Source of the DNA: Mariprofundus erugo
Lineage (GTDB): Bacteria; Pseudomonadota; Zetaproteobacteria; Mariprofundales; Mariprofundaceae
Direction of reading: 5' to 3'
DNA length: 64,000 nt
Assembly: GCF_005818865.1 (NCBI RefSeq)
Contig: NZ_VBRY01000013.1
Coordinates: 1 to 64,000 of the forward strand
Shown: positions 54,975 through 63,676 of the stretch, piece by piece
How positions within the stretch are numbered: the first letter of the stretch is position 1
Layout of the letters: every line of letters starts with the position of its first letter
Program-made: the position numbers and the translations under genes
The notes under the pieces: generated by a model
The model's database searches: none
Seen by the model: only the letters and a program-made list of their open reading frames with translations
What the model was told of the DNA's origin: nothing

Positions 54975-55661
54975 TCAGCTTGCCGGAGGCTCGGGAGGAT
55001 CGACATCATCCCTGACCCGCACCGCTGCAGCCGCATGCTTGCGACCATAATCTTCAATAAAAACGGTCAGGTTGGCGACAATCAGCGAATAGACCACAAT
55101 GCCGAGTATCATCGTCATGACAGCGACAATACGGCCGGCCGACGTAATCGGTACAATATCGCCATAACCGACCGTCGTCAGCGTAACGAAAGCCCACCAC
55201 AAGCCATCCTGTATCTCCTTGAACTGGGGGTTCTGCCCGTGCTCCAGCAGAAACGTGGTCGTACCAAAGGCAAAGACCAGTCCGAACATCAACGCCATTG
55301 CCACCGGCAGGCTCTCACCGGAGAGAATCAGCAGGCGAAGCAGCCGCTCACGGTTGGCCCGGATCATGGCGCCAAGGCGAAGGGCCGGAAGCAGGTGCGC
55401 CAGCCGCAATGCCATCAGCATTCGTAAAACCGGTGAGGAGAGCAGTACAACCAGCGCCAGATCAAACCAGTTGGCCTTCATCCACGCTGTGCGGTTCTCA
55501 TCCAGTCGCCAGCGAATGAAAAACATAATCACAAAGGCAAACAGGGCGGCGATCGTAACCCAGTCAGGCAGATTCTCTATAAAGGTAGCCGCAACCGCAC
55601 CAAGGGTGGCGGAAAATAGCCCCGTATCAAGCAGGCGCTGCCAGGCCAGCCTGTGCTTCAT
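54975..55661 (-). CDS. Voltage-gated-like potassium channel
   Basis: This 228-residue protein has the K+ selectivity filter TTVGYGD in the last third, between two pore helices, after about four N-terminal helices. The segment near residues 80-110 is rich in regularly placed arginines (RMLMALRLAH and ALRLGAMIRANRERLLR), suggestive of an S4-type sensor. It probably forms a tetrameric K+ channel in the inner membrane. The yqhA-like gene ends 9 bases upstream. Confidence 0.9.
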   Translation of the reverse strand: MKHRLAWQRLLDTGLFSATLGAVAATFIENLPDWVTIAALFAFVIMFFIRWRLDENRTAWMKANWFDLALVVLLSSPVLRMLMALRLAHLLPALRLGAMIRANRERLLRLLILSGESLPVAMALMFGLVFAFGTTTFLLEHGQNPQFKEIQDGLWWAFVTLTTVGYGDIVPITSAGRIVAVMTMILGIVVYSLIVANLTVFIEDYGRKHAAAAVRVRDDVDPPEPPAS

Positions 55662-55670
55662 AGCAACCGC

Positions 55671-56189
55671 TTAGTGTTCGCTTTCACCAGCCTTGTGGCC
55701 GAAATAGAGCGCCAGCGAGACCAGGAAAATCCCACCACCCATGTAAAGAATGTTCAACGGATCATCGAACTTTACATGCAATACATTCTTGAAGAATGCC
55801 ACGATCAGAATCATCAGGATTACTTTTCCCAGTCGATCCTTCAGATCATCCAGACTTTCAATCTGCAACAGCTTCCCGGCTGTCTCGCTGTCACGGGCAA
55901 AATCAATCTTGTCGATATGCAGCTCATACACACCGAGCGCAAAAATCAGCAGTACAATCGCCAGCAGGAAGTCATCGACTGCCGTAATCACATGGCTAAC
56001 CACAGCGGTATGGAAGTCGCCATCATATTCATGGCCAAGGAACTCAACATTCACATACTCAACCAGCAGCACCCCCATATCCACCGCAGATGAGACAAAC
56101 AGCAGGGCCATGCCAACCACACACGACCATACAGCCAGGAGCGTCATATAACGGGAGTTCCACAACAGCTTTTCAAGAAATAGTTTCAT
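55671..56189 (-). CDS. YqhA (UPF0114) family membrane protein
   Basis: This 172-residue protein begins MKLFLEKLLWNSRYMTLLAV and has about four helices with a conserved acidic loop (VDDFLLAIVLLIFALGVYEL), typical of UPF0114. Function is unknown. AGAGGGG lies 6 bases before the ATG at 56189. It is close upstream of the K+ channel gene, so the two may be coexpressed. Confidence 0.9.
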   Translation of the reverse strand: MKLFLEKLLWNSRYMTLLAVWSCVVGMALLFVSSAVDMGVLLVEYVNVEFLGHEYDGDFHTAVVSHVITAVDDFLLAIVLLIFALGVYELHIDKIDFARDSETAGKLLQIESLDDLKDRLGKVILMILIVAFFKNVLHVKFDDPLNILYMGGGIFLVSLALYFGHKAGESEH

Positions 56190-56285
56190 TATTTTCCCCT
56201 CTGCCAATTTTCCGTAAACCTAATGATTTATTTCCGAATCACCAGAGGCAAGAGAGACCGTAATTCCGCCCTTGCCGTCCATTCA

Positions 56286-56903
56286 CTATGCCGGCCATGC
56301 GCCCGTCCCCTGACGCACCAGTATCGGCTCCCCATCACACAGATCCACCACGGTTGTCGGCTCCATTCCTCCCCATCCGGCATCCATCACACCACAGGAG
56401 AAATGCTTCAGTAGCGGCACGAATTCATCAGGATCGAAAGCCGCTCCGTCTTCCCCCGGCAACTCCAGTGTTGTAGCAAGCAAGGGGGTTGCCATCTCTT
56501 CCAGCAACATACTGCAGACCGGATGATCCGGCATACGAATACCGACATCCCGGCGCTTGCCAAATATTCTGCGCGGCAACTGTGAGTTTGCCGGCAGAAT
56601 AAATGTATAGGGACCCGGCAGGCAGCGTTTGAGTACACGGTGGGCATGATTATCCATACTGACACACATGGCCGCCTGAGAGAGATCGGCACACATCACC
56701 GACCACAGATGGGTATCATCCAGCCGCCGCAAGCGACGAATATCCGCAATCGCATCAACAGACTCGGGCAAACAGAGAAGCACATAGGTGGAGTCGGTCG
56801 GCACCACCAGGAAACAGCCCTGCCGTAACAGTTCCCCCCCTCGTTTGATTTGTCGAATCTGCGGACGTTCCGGGTTCATCCGGAGGTGTTCAAAAACATG
56901 CAT
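56286..56903 (-). CDS. YciO-type Sua5/YrdC family protein
   Basis: This 205-residue protein has the YrdC fold with KRGGELLRQGCFLVVPTDSTYVLLC, LPGPYTFILPA and GIRMPDHPV. YrdC/Sua5 proteins make threonylcarbamoyl-AMP for tRNA t6A; the YciO branch has the same fold but a less certain role. Sequence details such as FGKRRDVGIRMPDHP suggest YciO. Confidence 0.88.
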   Translation of the reverse strand: MHVFEHLRMNPERPQIRQIKRGGELLRQGCFLVVPTDSTYVLLCLPESVDAIADIRRLRRLDDTHLWSVMCADLSQAAMCVSMDNHAHRVLKRCLPGPYTFILPANSQLPRRIFGKRRDVGIRMPDHPVCSMLLEEMATPLLATTLELPGEDGAAFDPDEFVPLLKHFSCGVMDAGWGGMEPTTVVDLCDGEPILVRQGTGAWPA

Positions 56904-56935
56904 AACTCACTACCAAGGTTTCAATATATTCGCCA

Positions 56936-57223
56936 GGAAATCGCTGATTAATCCAGCGATTCCGAGCGAGCCATGGACGGACGCCACAATCCGGCAGGAT
57001 AGCCGGATTGGACGGTTTTGCCGCCGCCATGTGAGCTGCAGGACGCAGCGAATCAAATCAGACGCGTAAGTGCCTGATTTGTATGCAAAGACAAAATGAC
57101 TCGGGCATCATGCCCTCGCCCTGCGGGCGGCCGTTGGCCGTCCAATCGGCTGCCTGCCTCTTTGTCACACTTTTGTCTTTGCGAACTGTTTTTTGCCACG
57201 AGGGCAATCAATCAGCATCTTCC
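56936..57223 (+). repeat. Hairpin-chain repeat, long variant (about 288 bases), copy E
   Basis: The element has the left GGAAATCGCTGATTAATCCAG end, the GCGAGCC-GG hairpin, an extra block of about 60 bases (CACAATCCGGCAGG and following), the long-form insert and the right terminal hairpin. The outer TTAA ends are lost. It fills the gap 56904-57238 between YciO and AsmA. Confidence 0.8.
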
Positions 57224-57238
57224 CAGAGGTGTGGCAAT

Positions 57239-59530
57239 TCAAAAGCGCGGCAGCATGCCACCAAAACCCTTCAGCAACTGTTGCGCCGGTGCCGCCGGCT
57301 GTTGGGTCGGCGCTGCAGGCTGAGCCGGATCAGCCGATTTCTTGCTTCCGCCCAGCAAACCGCCGAGCGCGCCACCGATCTTCGGATTGTTCAACAGTGC
57401 CGGTGCATTATCGATCAGGGTTTTGGCATTGATTTCAGGCTTGATGGAGGGAGCATCAAATGGACCGGTGATATGTAGCGGCACAACCAGTCCCTGTCGC
57501 AGAACCGTGTCCCCCTGCCCTTTCAGCGTACCCACCACACGCGGCTCAACATGGTAGTCGAGCACCTTGCGAACGAGGTCCACCACCCCCTTACCGGTGA
57601 CGCGCAACAGAGGAGAGGCCATAAACAGATCCGGATTCGTAGCAACACCATTGACGATATCAAAGCTGCCGGACAACTGTGCGAAGTCCGTCTGCTGCGG
57701 CCCGTTTGCCGCTGCAGCAGGATTGGTGAATGCACGAATCGCCCCGGCAATGTCATAGCCCTTGAGTGCACCATCCTTAAACAGCACGCTACCGCGTCCG
57801 TTCAGCGCCTGCACCGCCGATTGGGTCAGACCTGTGGCCTTGAGCTGGGTGTCCATGGCCATCGTACCGCTCAGCAAATCCATACCGGCAAGTGCCTTAA
57901 GCAACGGACCAGCCTGAACGCCGGTCATATGCACCGACTCTTTCCAGCTGGCTGGATAGGTCGCTGCATTCAGGGATGCTTTTTCAACCACCTTGCCCCC
58001 GGCCAGCGTAAAACTTAACGGGTTAAGCTCGAACTGGCCGTTCATGCCATTGATGGTGACGCCAAAATCGCCCATCTCCAGCCCGCGCAGATAAACTGTA
58101 GCGACATTCAGCTGGGTTGTGACGCGCCAGCTTTTAAGGAAACGCAGATCAGGCTCAGCCGGTGCCTCCACCGCAACTGCTTCCGGAACCAGCGTAAGCG
58201 CAGCCGATTTCTGCTCTGCCTGCCCCTGTGGCAGCCACGGATCCATATGCAGCTGCTTACCATTGATCCGCAAGCGAATATCCGGCCCGGCAAACGCCAC
58301 CGCACCGGTGAGTTTGAGGACGTCCTGATCAAGCATCAGTTGCATATCACTGATATCGAGATGATCGGCGTTGCCTGCCAGCAGGGCATTCAGTGCCAAC
58401 TGTGTCCATGGTGCGGGATGAGCGCCATACAGATCCTGCAATGCAGGTACAAACGGTGTCAGCCAGCTGCGAGTAATCGGTTGCGTTTCAACATGCAGCT
58501 GAAAAGCAGGCTTTGTGGAAAGCTTCTGCAGCGAGCCATTCACAGCAAGCAGCGACTTGCTGTCGACGGCGAGCGCCAGCGTACCGATTTTAAGCATATC
58601 CGCATTCGGCATCTCCACCTTCCAGCTCAACGCCAGCTTGTGTGCCGCATCCAGTGAAACAGATCCCTCTCCGAGACGAAGGCCATCGGGGTGCTGCTCA
58701 ATATTAGCCGTCAATCCGACTGTCGCGCTGTTCACATCACCAAGCTGGGCCGGCCAACCGGAGATCATGCCGGCAAATGGCTGCAGATGAATATTTTCCG
58801 CTTTCAAATGCCCTTGCAGAGGCAGACTGGCAGGGTTGATGGTAGCAAGATCACCGATCGGGCCGACATTGGCATCCAGCTCAAACGGGTTGCCGCTGAG
58901 TTTACCTGATACAGTAACCGAAACAGGCCGCTTGAGCTGAACATCTTTCAGCATCACTGCCAATTCGGTCAATGCCACCGGCTTCTCTTTTCCATCCACC
59001 CAGGTCAGCTCGCCATCGGTCAGTGAAAGTGACTCCGCCTGCAGTGCAACCAGAGCCATGCCACCGGCAACATCCTTGCCTCCGGTCGCCGGAGCCACAG
59101 GTGCTGCTGCGGCAGCTGATGCAGGTGCCTGGCCGGCCAGATCACCCCAGTTGGTATCACCGTTTTCATGCCGCTCCAGATAAAGCTGCGGTGCAACCAC
59201 CTCAAAATGTTTGATTTCAATACTTTTACTCAACAACGGCAGCAGCGCCAGCTTCACATGCAGCTTCTGTACCGATACAAAGTCATGACTGGAAAAGCCC
59301 GACCGGTTGGCCAGGCGAACATCATCAAGTTCGACACCCACCCATGGGAACAGCGACGCACTGATATTTCCAACCACCAGTTTTCGGCCTGTTGCGTCCT
59401 CGACCTTTTTCTCGATCTCTCCCTTGTAACTGTTGATATCGATAAAAAACGGCGCTGCCAGCAACAGCACAATCACCAGTCCTACCACGCCAAGCGTATA
59501 GCGGATGGTTTTTGTCAGGGCGGTACTCAT
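57239..59530 (-). CDS. AsmA family protein
   Basis: This 763-residue protein has one N-terminal membrane anchor (about 11-29), the AsmA N-terminal domain (DINSYKGEIEKKVEDATGRKL), a long beta-rich periplasmic part, and the AsmA C-terminal region (RGSVLFKDGALKGYDIAGAIR). AsmA-like proteins are bridge-type lipid movers between the inner and outer membranes. A Pro/Gln/Ala-rich tail (PTQQPAAPAQQ) is probably flexible. Confidence 0.93.
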   Translation of the reverse strand: MSTALTKTIRYTLGVVGLVIVLLLAAPFFIDINSYKGEIEKKVEDATGRKLVVGNISASLFPWVGVELDDVRLANRSGFSSHDFVSVQKLHVKLALLPLLSKSIEIKHFEVVAPQLYLERHENGDTNWGDLAGQAPASAAAAAPVAPATGGKDVAGGMALVALQAESLSLTDGELTWVDGKEKPVALTELAVMLKDVQLKRPVSVTVSGKLSGNPFELDANVGPIGDLATINPASLPLQGHLKAENIHLQPFAGMISGWPAQLGDVNSATVGLTANIEQHPDGLRLGEGSVSLDAAHKLALSWKVEMPNADMLKIGTLALAVDSKSLLAVNGSLQKLSTKPAFQLHVETQPITRSWLTPFVPALQDLYGAHPAPWTQLALNALLAGNADHLDISDMQLMLDQDVLKLTGAVAFAGPDIRLRINGKQLHMDPWLPQGQAEQKSAALTLVPEAVAVEAPAEPDLRFLKSWRVTTQLNVATVYLRGLEMGDFGVTINGMNGQFELNPLSFTLAGGKVVEKASLNAATYPASWKESVHMTGVQAGPLLKALAGMDLLSGTMAMDTQLKATGLTQSAVQALNGRGSVLFKDGALKGYDIAGAIRAFTNPAAAANGPQQTDFAQLSGSFDIVNGVATNPDLFMASPLLRVTGKGVVDLVRKVLDYHVEPRVVGTLKGQGDTVLRQGLVVPLHITGPFDAPSIKPEINAKTLIDNAPALLNNPKIGGALGGLLGGSKKSADPAQPAAPTQQPAAPAQQLLKGFGGMLPRF

Positions 59531-59657
59531 AGATATACTCCTTGATCATCTTGCCTTGATTGTCCCCGGCCTGACAAAAAAAGCCGGCAACAGACATACA
59601 TCGTTTAAATATTCAAAACACCAACAGAATAACAGGCGAGGCCTGACTTGCAATCAT

Positions 59658-60314
59658 TCAACCGGCTGACAGAGGAGGAAAATATTCAAGCAGACGAGCA
59701 AACGCATGCACCACACCATCAGCACCGGAGTGCAGCAGCCCCTCCTCGGATGAGGCACCGAATGACACGCCGATGGCGCGAACTCCCGCCGCCCTGGCCA
59801 TCTGCATATCGAAAACAGCGTCCCCTACCACGGTCGTGTGCGCCGGCAGCACCCCCATCTCATCCATACACTCGAGTACCATGGCCGGGTGCGGCTTGGA
59901 GTGGGTACAGTCAGCTGTACGCAGCACCATGAAATAGTCGGCCAGTTCAAACGTCTCGATCACCCGCTGCAGCCCGGACCTTGATTTACCGGTCACCACC
60001 CCCATCCAGTAGCCCCGGCGCCGCAACTCATCCAGCGTCTCCCGCACTTCCGGATAAAGCGTCACCTGATGCTCAAGCATGCGGTAGTGATCACGATAGG
60101 CATCACAAATGGAGGCGTGCAGCGCCACATCATCACTCAAACAGGCCACTGCACGCAGCAGCGACAGCCCGGTGATATTCTGAATCGCCTGTGACTCAGG
60201 CTCAGGCAGACCGCAAGTGACAAAGGCCTGCTGCATCGCCTGCGTGATCAACCCCTGCGAGTCGGTCAGTGTTCCATCGCAATCAAACAATATCAGTGAT
60301 GCACAACCACTCAC
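59658..60314 (-). CDS. HAD-superfamily hydrolase, phosphoglycolate phosphatase-like
   Basis: This 218-residue protein has HAD motif I FDCDGTLTDS, motif II VTGKS, motif III lysine in HSKPHPAM and motif IV VGDAVFDMQMA. The layout matches Gph-like phosphatases, which in autotrophs can remove phosphoglycolate; substrate is inferred. The start is GTG with AGGAGG 5 bases upstream; a longer ATG frame at 60350 starts before that site. Confidence 0.88.
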   Translation of the reverse strand: MSGCASLILFDCDGTLTDSQGLITQAMQQAFVTCGLPEPESQAIQNITGLSLLRAVACLSDDVALHASICDAYRDHYRMLEHQVTLYPEVRETLDELRRRGYWMGVVTGKSRSGLQRVIETFELADYFMVLRTADCTHSKPHPAMVLECMDEMGVLPAHTTVVGDAVFDMQMARAAGVRAIGVSFGASSEEGLLHSGADGVVHAFARLLEYFPPLSAG

Positions 60315-60459
60315 ATATTCCTCCTGATAGCCAACAATAAATCTGTACACAATAAAGAAGCCGATAGCCGCAGCGCCATAACCGGCTCAACCACACACAT
60401 ATGCACTTGCATCTTTGAATCGCTGCCGCAAGGCTGCGCATCCCCTTGGAGGTTTTTGC

Positions 60460-60993
60460 ATGAACTACTTCGATAAAAACAAACCGATGCAGTCGCTGAT
60501 ACCTGCCCTGAAAGACATATTCAGCGCGCCAGCTGCGTTTTTCGCCGAATTGCCAAGCGCGGCCTTCTACAGCAACCCGTTCTTTTTTGCATCCATTGTC
60601 ATCTTCTTCGCCACCTTTATCGGCGTACCTTTTTACAGCCTGGCACTGCTGTTTATGATCCCGGTCATCTGGTCACTGTCACTGATCAGCCTCTGGCTCT
60701 GGGCCACCTACATGGGCTGGGCCGTGCGTGTATTCGCCAAAGGCAAACTGACCACAACCAACGCATTCCAGATCAGCGCATACGCAGCCGCACCACTGGC
60801 ACTGTCGACCATTCCCTATGTCGGCGCCATTGCCGGCCTGTGGAACCTCTACCTGCTGTGGGTCGCACTGGTGAATCGCTGCCGTGTATCTTCGGCAACC
60901 GCCATCATGATTATTGCCATTCCAACCCTGCTCACGGCCGGATCAGTTGTACTGCTTACCACTACGCTCATGAAAATGGCTCATATTTCGTAA
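60460..60993 (+). CDS. Yip1-domain membrane protein
   Basis: This 177-residue protein has about five hydrophobic segments in the Yip1 pattern, with LKDIFSAPAAFFAELP before the first helix and FQISAYAAAPLALSTIPYVG between helices, typical of Yip1-family bacterial proteins. Function is unknown. GGAGG lies 7 bases before the ATG at 60460. A long hairpin follows the stop. Confidence 0.85.
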   Translation: MNYFDKNKPMQSLIPALKDIFSAPAAFFAELPSAAFYSNPFFFASIVIFFATFIGVPFYSLALLFMIPVIWSLSLISLWLWATYMGWAVRVFAKGKLTTTNAFQISAYAAAPLALSTIPYVGAIAGLWNLYLLWVALVNRCRVSSATAIMIIAIPTLLTAGSVVLLTTTLMKMAHIS

Positions 60994-60998
60994 TTCGC

Positions 60999-61043
60999 AT
61001 CTGGCCGTGACCGACAAGGCATGTGAGGTCACGGCCAGATTTT
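60999..61043 (+). terminator. Terminator-like hairpin after the Yip1-domain gene
   Basis: ATCTGGCCGTGACC and GGTCACGGCCAGAT form a perfect 14-pair stem with a 14-base loop, followed by TTTT. Confidence 0.75.
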
Positions 61044-61230
61044 CACCCGCACCACGGCAACATGCATCACAGCAGTCGCATCCCCCGAAAATAGCAGCAA
61101 TGCATCTCGTGCCCCCCACCAACAACCAACAGGTACACCCGGGACACATTCAGCAGAATAAACACACAGATTCCCCGCTCAATGCACGCGAACTGATATC
61201 ACAGCATCACCGTCACAGAATCCCATGACG

Positions 61231-61414
61231 CAAGGAAAGCGCTGATTCACCAAGCATTTCCTTGCGAACTACGGACGCACACCACAATCCGGCCGGGCGA
61301 CTTGGCCGCAGCCGGAATGCAGCGAAAAAATCGGGCGCGCATGCCTGATTCGTAACACGATCTTACCTTTGCGGGCTGTATTTTATCAGGAGACACCCAT
61401 CAGTATCGCCTTAA
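61231..61414 (+). repeat. Degenerate hairpin-chain repeat, copy F
   Basis: The order of parts (AAGGAAAGCGCTGATTCACC, a TGCGAACTACGGACG part, CACAATCCGG block shared with copy E, CCTGATTCGTAA, TACCTTTGCGGGCTG, CAGTATCGCCTTAA) follows the family, but stems have decayed. It is probably an old insertion. The remainder of the 458-base gap 60994-61451 holds only the preceding hairpin. Confidence 0.65.
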
Positions 61415-61451
61415 CGGAAAACGCATCAACCACAACCGGTGTGCTACGTGC

Positions 61452-62291
61452 TTACTGGAACTTCAGCACCAGCATCTTGCCACCGGTCATATCGGCCAGC
61501 TTCTGAAATGCATATTTGGTATTCCCGTTACTGGTTCCCAGCGGCAGGGTAAACACAGGCGCAGGAATCTCGTGATAACGCACTTCATCGGTCGGTGGCT
61601 CATCACCGATCAGCAGGTAGGCTCCGGGCACAGGTGAATCTGCAGCTATATGTCTGAAAGCGTGACCGATGGTCTCATCGGTACCTACAAACGGAGCATC
61701 GGCCATCAGCTGGTCGAACATCTCACCCATACTGCCCGTATATGTGCCTTCACGACGATCCGCATACCAGCTGACCGCTGACAGGTGTTTACCCGAGCGG
61801 ATTGCAATCAGCCGCAGCACCGGCACCAGGAAGGTGGTCACACCGTGCATCGAGCCCGTCCCATCGACAACGAGGTGAAGGTCCTTACCCGGAAGGTTGC
61901 GCAGCCCTTCAACAAACATATCGAAATCCTTGCGCCCCTTGCCGGTCGCCATGCCGGCAGAGAGCAACACCTGATCCACTTTCTCCTGCACATCCTTGCC
62001 ACTCACCAGCGCATCGACGTTCTTCAACTGCTCCTGCGCATTGACGCTGGCAAGATTGTTAATCTCATGCTGCAACTCAAGATTCTCGTGCTTCGCCTCG
62101 GCAAGCTTCTTCTTCAGGTCGGCAATCTCCTGCTGCGTCTCTTCTGCCTTGCCACTTCCCTGCAGCTGCGCATTAATCAAAATCAGGGCAAACAGAAAGA
62201 TGAACGCCGCCAGCATAAGCAGCGCCATATCCGAAAATATTTCGTAAAAGTTATCCTGTTGACTTGTTCTTTGCCTGCGCATGTGAGCCAT
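61452..62291 (-). CDS. MotB/ExbD-like membrane-anchored vWA protein
   Basis: This 279-residue protein has one membrane helix at about 21-42 preceded by Asp21 in EIFSDMALLML, aligned with the proton-carrying Asp of MotB and ExbD. A coiled coil follows (about 47-90), then a von Willebrand A domain (about 115-275) with metal site DGTGS (143-147), GTDET and GDEPPTDE. MotB normally ends in a peptidoglycan-binding OmpA domain; here a vWA domain stands in its place. The ATG overlaps the upstream stop (TGATG), so it is coupled to the channel gene. No specific role can be assigned. Confidence 0.85.
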   Translation of the reverse strand: MAHMRRQRTSQQDNFYEIFSDMALLMLAAFIFLFALILINAQLQGSGKAEETQQEIADLKKKLAEAKHENLELQHEINNLASVNAQEQLKNVDALVSGKDVQEKVDQVLLSAGMATGKGRKDFDMFVEGLRNLPGKDLHLVVDGTGSMHGVTTFLVPVLRLIAIRSGKHLSAVSWYADRREGTYTGSMGEMFDQLMADAPFVGTDETIGHAFRHIAADSPVPGAYLLIGDEPPTDEVRYHEIPAPVFTLPLGTSNGNTKYAFQKLADMTGGKMLVLKFQ

Positions 62292-63277
62292 CAGTCCTTG
62301 CGACGATTAAACATACGGGTCAGCAGCCCGGGCCGGATACTCAATGCATAGCGGGCATGGCCACCAGCCATCTTGCGAATAGGATCATCATCGGCCAGCG
62401 CACCGAGCTCCTGATGCATTTTTGCCGCCTCTTCGCGCAGGTATCCCATCTCCTCACGACTCGCCTTCAGCGCAAGATTAAGCAACTCCACCCGCCCCTG
62501 AAGCTGCTGCACACTTGCATCCAGCGCCCGGATATTACGGTCATCGCTCGGCTCAAGGTCGGATGAGGCATGAACAATACAGGAGCGAAGCATCAGATCC
62601 TGCAAACCATTGACCGATGCATCGGTAATCCATGAGAACACCCGCAGCAGAATACCGCCCAGTACCGAGCCGATCAGGGTGGTATAAAAAGCTACACCCA
62701 TACCATTCATGGCACTGCGCAAACCTTCCACCAGCAGGTGCTGATCGACCCCCAGAGAGCCGAGCGCCCCGCTCAAACCATTCATGGTAATGGTCATACC
62801 GAGCACGGTGCCAATCAAGCCGAGTGTAATCATCAGATTGCCCAGCAATCCGACAAACTGACTCAACCTGTGCTGTGAGGAAAATTCAACATCGATGAGC
62901 GCATCGACATCCACGCGCCCGTTGCGCTCGGTAATGATATGAACCGCATCAATAAAGCGATCGACCAGGTGATTGCTGCCACTTTTAACCGCTCCGGCGA
63001 TGCCTCTGTTTACCATCAGCGACTCGATACGGTAAGCGCGGAACCACTCGGCAGTCAGCTTCATCGCCTGAACAAAGCTGATCGAAACACCCAGCGCAAA
63101 CATGCCGATAATCATCCATGTCACATGGGTCTGATCATTCTCGACAAACTCGATCACATTGGCCTTGCGTGACATCATGGCAAACACGGTCAATGCCGAA
63201 ATAGCCCATCCCATCCACAAGGCGAATGTTCTCAGCGCACGTTGATCGGCTGATTTCTGAATTACATTTGAAGCCAT
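62291..63277 (-). CDS. MotA/TolQ/ExbB family proton channel protein
   Basis: This 328-residue membrane protein has an N-terminal helix pair (about 18-36 and 52-72), a cytoplasmic stretch, then the conserved MotA/TolQ/ExbB helices (LMITLGLIGTVLGMTITM and GMGVAFYTTLIGSVLGGILL), and a C-terminal coiled coil. Such proteins form a pentamer around a dimer of MotB/ExbD helices and turn proton flow into motion. AGAGGG lies 4 bases before the ATG at 63277. The vWA gene is its coupled partner. Confidence 0.9.
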   Translation of the reverse strand: MASNVIQKSADQRALRTFALWMGWAISALTVFAMMSRKANVIEFVENDQTHVTWMIIGMFALGVSISFVQAMKLTAEWFRAYRIESLMVNRGIAGAVKSGSNHLVDRFIDAVHIITERNGRVDVDALIDVEFSSQHRLSQFVGLLGNLMITLGLIGTVLGMTITMNGLSGALGSLGVDQHLLVEGLRSAMNGMGVAFYTTLIGSVLGGILLRVFSWITDASVNGLQDLMLRSCIVHASSDLEPSDDRNIRALDASVQQLQGRVELLNLALKASREEMGYLREEAAKMHQELGALADDDPIRKMAGGHARYALSIRPGLLTRMFNRRKD

Positions 63278-63403
63278 AGGTCCCTCTCTGAAGCATACAT
63301 GGGTACCCCGCTTTACCTCCCGCGCCCACACATTGAGAAGACAGGTAATCAGCGCACACCATCAAACGGCCGCCATCATAACGGATCGTAAACAAAAATG
63401 TGC

Positions 63404-63442
63404 AAAAAAAAGGCCCGGAAAGCGAACTTTCCGGGCCTTTTT
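63404..63442 (-). terminator. Bidirectional terminator after the 34-residue gene
   Basis: AAAGGCCCGGAAAG and CTTTCCGGGCCTTT form a 14-pair stem with a CGAA loop; eight A on its left give a T run for leftward transcripts. Confidence 0.9.
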
Positions 63443-63460
63443 ATGAATCGGTTTTACTTA

Positions 63461-63565
63461 TTATTCTACGCGACCCTTATCGGCCATACCTGAAAGCAAT
63501 GTCGGCATAACAAGCCCGAACACTACAAACATCAGGAAAACAGGAACAAATGTCTCTAAATGCAT
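63461..63565 (-). CDS. Small 34-residue single-pass membrane protein
   Basis: The protein begins MHLETFVPVFLMFVVFGLVM, has one hydrophobic helix (about 5-24) and a charged end DKGRVE. GGGAGG lies 7 bases before the ATG, and a strong terminator follows, so this looks like a real one-gene unit. Its layout resembles small accessory subunits of membrane complexes, but no family is recognised. Confidence 0.7.
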   Translation of the reverse strand: MHLETFVPVFLMFVVFGLVMPTLLSGMADKGRVE

Positions 63566-63676
63566 TACCAAACCTCCCGGGAATTCTCTGCCGGGCACAC
63601 TATCTTTGGCCATATCGTATGGCAAGTGCCGGAATGATGGCTCCCCAAACAACCGGAAAGCAGTCAATCAGTCTTG

